Assembly (NCBI RefSeq): GCF_000327385.1
Contig: NW_008707601.1
Coordinates: forward strand, 466,406-530,405
Direction: 5' to 3'
From: Lottia gigantea
Lineage: Eukaryota; Mollusca; Gastropoda; Lottiidae
DNA length: 64,000 nt
This document shows positions 61,074 to 64,000 of this stretch, piece after piece; the stretch's first letter is position 1; each line of letters opens with the position of its first letter. The position numbers were made by a program, and so were the translations under genes. A model generated the notes under the pieces. The model ran no database searches, had not been told where the DNA came from, and saw only the letters and a list, made by a program, of their open reading frames with translations.

Positions 61074-63454
61074 TCACACAAACACTGGTACAGTATCATC
61101 TGGTAGATTCCAAACACACGTACCATCAAACTAGAAAGAAAAACAAAGATTGTATCAAAAAATGAACATCAATTCCTTTTACTTGACTCTTACAGACCAC
61201 AATATCTGATTTGCATTTTAAAAGTGATCTAGGTAGCTAAAAGGAATATGAATTTTATCACATAAAACAGATTGTGACAATAGTCGCATCATAATCTCAA
61301 CCATGCTTGATATAACCATCCGAATTAAATTCAAATTTTCATAAACTTGATGGGTTCCCTTATTTTCATTTAAGAAAATGAAAATGCTAATACTTTTATG
61401 AATAGAAACTAGAGGTGTTCTAATGACTTGAAAAAATACCAGTTTGTCTTACATGTCCATAATTAATTCACAATTAGTTTAATTAGAAGAGAATTACCAG
61501 CATAATTCCATTGAGTGACATATCAAGAAAGGTCAAAAAGCCTCTTTTGTTAATCCAGACTTTACATACATGGATATTTATGATTGGTTAAAACTCTTAA
61601 TCATAGCAATAAGAAATGAAATGAAATGAATGGAGTTTTACGTCCTACTTTTCTGCACCATGTGGGCTAATGAAGACGGGCAACGCCATGTAGGGTGCAA
61701 TGAGGGAAATTTTGCCATGACAGCGGCATTAGTCTGCTCTTTTTCGATTTCCAACTGTCGAGGGATCTTTAAGGTGCACAGCCAGTAGCACATGGGGCCT
61801 GGGTTTATTATCCCATCCGAACAACTAGAAGCTTTTTCCATGTCAGCACCTCTCACCTGCATCACTGACAGGGGGAAACCGGGTTGAAAAATCCAAAGGT
61901 ATTATCTCGACCTATGCTGGGATTGAACCCTGGACCTTCAGGTTAGCGAGCAAGTGTCTAACTCACTGAGCCACCGTGGCTCCCATATGCAATAAGAACA
62001 TAATGATTTGATAAAGAATACATGATAATTAATTGGAAACACCAATTAATCAAATAGTTTGCTTAATTGGACACTAAAAAATAAGGAAACCCATCTTTAA
62101 ATCTTTGTCTTCCTGGCTTGAATTTGATTGTCAAAAGCTACAGTCAAGGTGTCACAAAATGCATTTACTTCTACTGAATTCTCGTGTCAGAAACTAAAAT
62201 ACAGAGAAATGCTGGTTGCTTTATATTCAATTTTTTTTACAAAAGTAGTTCATTCAAGCTGTAAGTCACCTTTCAACAAATTTAAATATGTCAGAATTGT
62301 TTTCTCATGTGCCAATCAATGATGCCTGCTCTGAGATAGTCTTTCCTACAAATCTTAATAGATGTTTGAAACTAAAGAGAACTCTGCTTGGATCAATAGA
62401 GAAATTCCATCTGATGTCAATGATATCTGACTGGTCAGTGGTCCGTGAAATTCTTTTCTGTGAAATGAACAAGCCAAATATTACCTACCCCTTGAAAATT
62501 TTTCTCCTCTTCTGAATTAGCCACAAACGGAGCCCAGCTTAACCCTGTCATTGGGAAAAAATCCTGTGGTACTACATCCATTGGAGAAAACTGAAATGAA
62601 TATAGAATTTATTACAGTGAAGTCTGACAGATATTTGGTTGTATTCTGGAACCCCTACCATAAAACTTACTATAATATTTTCTGGGGCCAATTTCTTAAA
62701 AACTCTTTAAAATTGGGTAAATAATTTGAATAAAACTCTATTTTTCATCCAATCAGAAAAGTTTGTTGTTAGTCTAATTAAAATTAGACCAAACTTTCGT
62801 TCCGTTTTTATTAGCTTTTATCTTTAATATGGCCACTACAGTTGGGGTCTAACAACAGCCCACTTGAACATTCATCAAATCAACCTTTTGACCTAACTCT
62901 ATGACTTCTGCTTTAACCAATCAAAATTCTACCCTCTCCAGTGCTGGCATTGTTTATTATGTCTGCTTCAAATGAAATGTATCATTTTCCCAAAATGTCT
63001 ATCTTACCTTGCGTTCTATTATGTGTGTAAAATTCATATTTTCAAAGAAAGGTAGATGTTGAAAGACCTCGAGATCTGTCAGTCGTTTTACAGGATTTTT
63101 AGTTAACAGCTGAATAACAAGAAAACAACATACTTGTATTTATCAATAGATCACATGACAAATTGATCACATGACAAATTGGTCACATGACAAATTGGAC
63201 ACAAGGCAAATTGATCACAAGGCAAACTAATCAGAAAGCAAAATTGATCACAAGCCACATTAATGAATAGCTAGATGAGGTCTATCAGCTGGTAAAGCAA
63301 ATATCTAAACAACTTTATCATTTTAACATTTCTTAATACCTACCCTATTAACAACATCCTGGGCCTGATCAGAAATTCCACTAGGCATGAAAAAATCACA
63401 ATCCATCAATCTCTTAGACATATCTTTATGATCTGTAGCTCCATCTACTGGGTA
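61074..63454 (-). CDS. AGC-type protein kinase, C-terminal part (RSKR/SGK494-like)
   Basis: Four exons on the minus strand, all in phase, are 63454-63344, 63109-63008, 62590-62489 and 61130-61074 (stop TGA at 61074-61076). They encode the last 123 residues; the kinase core lies beyond the window edge. The visible part starts near the end of the C-lobe (YPVDGATDH, IPxx-like MPSGISDQAQDVV). It runs through the conserved LLTKNPVKRL and HLPFFENMNF, which match the AGC pattern RL...HPFF...W. It then has a tail with FSPMDVVPQDFFPM and ends DDTVPVFV. The spacing and the PVDGATDH segment fit human RSKR (SGK494) best among kinases I can recall. A canonical hydrophobic motif FxxF[ST] is not seen. The name needs the missing N-terminal exons. 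Confidence 0.6.
61616..61988 (-). mobile_element. Complete tRNA-derived SINE with target-site duplication
   Basis: About 370 bp in reverse orientation. The 5' head is at 61984 (gggagccacggtggctcag), with box A and box B; a body follows, and the tail is a short (atttc)-type repeat at 61616-61632. It is flanked by gcaataagaa at 61606-61615 and 61989-61998. This is the reference copy for eight other fragments in the window. It sits in an intron of the kinase gene. Confidence 0.9.
62785..62960. repeat. MITE family B, left arm
   Basis: 'accaaactttcgttccgttt' to 'ctaccctctccagtgctggc' matches 1108-1250. The second arm is absent. It lies in a kinase intron. Confidence 0.75.
63145..63260. repeat. 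17-bp repeat in a kinase intron
   Basis: About six units of 'gatcacatgacaaattg' that drift to 'gatcacaaggcaaac'. Confidence 0.85.
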
Positions 63455-64000
63455 CTGGAATAAATGAATGAATAATTGAATGAAGATCCAGATGGTCTTT
63501 GATCAAGGATCTTGGCATTGCTCTATCCTTGATTATCATACCTATTAACAGCTTACTTCAGGTGGCAGTATGTACAATTTTCATTATCAGAAACATTGTT
63601 ACTTATACTTAAGCAATAAACTGTTATCCTATGGAGGTTATGGTGGTATATCAGGACAAAGGTTGGCTGGAAAATTGAATAAATGCGCGACATGATTGTT
63701 TACATTGGAGACGGCCTATTTGATACAATGACGTCAATGAATAACAATGTCATTTGTTAAAATTACTACGCCTAATGTTTTGGTGATGAGGCAATGGCGT
63801 TTATGGTGATATAAACGCCACACGAATTTGTATTTGTGCAATGGAAAAAATAATAGCTAATCTAAATATTTGAAAATATTTCTAATATATGCCATCTAAG
63901 TATCTACTTGATTAAACTGAATGTGTTGTAAAAGTGTTAATTAAAAGCAAAGTGTACTAATTGTTAATTAAACAGTTTGGCCTAATCACAAGTCTTTCAC
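63455..64000. other. Intron of the kinase gene, to the window end
   Basis: It lies upstream of the first visible kinase exon. It is AT-rich, with no exon that I can support. Confidence 0.5.

Overview
This is AT-rich, intron-rich animal DNA. Short exons with GT-AG (and one GC-AG) boundaries, a tRNA-derived SINE, several fold-back MITE families, many minisatellites and two N gaps point to a draft invertebrate genome, most likely a mollusc or other lophotrochozoan. The taxon is inferred from general character, not from a diagnostic marker.

Layout, left to right. (1) 331-1595: the last three coding exons of the ubiquitin-conjugating enzyme UBE2G1 (+). (2) 1.6-17.7 kb: a repeat-rich stretch. It holds several MITE families, an 88-bp minisatellite, a 982-bp tandem duplication carrying two plausible exons of an unidentified gene, a decayed tandem repeat, 3.3 copies of a 496-bp satellite, and a broken YqaJ/SWIM-type recombinase fossil. 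(3) 17748-27316: MED15 (+, 16 exons, 517 aa), whose third intron holds about 2 kb of a 51-bp minisatellite. (4) 28529-30424: an intronless COP1 gene (+, 631 aa). (5) 31493-35107: RNF215 (+, 7 exons, 382 aa). (6) 43740-37685: PRR11 (-, 9 coding exons, 423 aa), head to head with (7) SKA2 (+, 44591-48823, 9 exons, 245 aa); the presumed shared promoter carries three CCAAT boxes. (8) 55275-50506: an FBXO39-like F-box protein (-, 5 exons, 446 aa), its introns packed with 29-bp and 47-bp minisatellites. (9) 63454-61074: the last four exons of an AGC kinase resembling RSKR/SGK494 (-).

Four of the eight recognised genes act in ubiquitin transfer (UBE2G1, COP1, RNF215, the F-box protein). No operon-like link is claimed. 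PRR11 and SKA2 are both mitotic genes, and the same divergent pair exists in vertebrates, so this looks like an old regulatory unit.

The main points to follow up are: SKA2 here carries a C-terminal winged-helix-like extension that human SKA2 lacks; the PRR11/SKA2 divergent pair appears conserved; COP1 has no introns; and at four separate places a short tandem or dispersed duplication has copied a splice site of the host gene (UBE2G1 acceptor, MED15 donor, SKA2 donor, PRR11 acceptor plus part of an exon).
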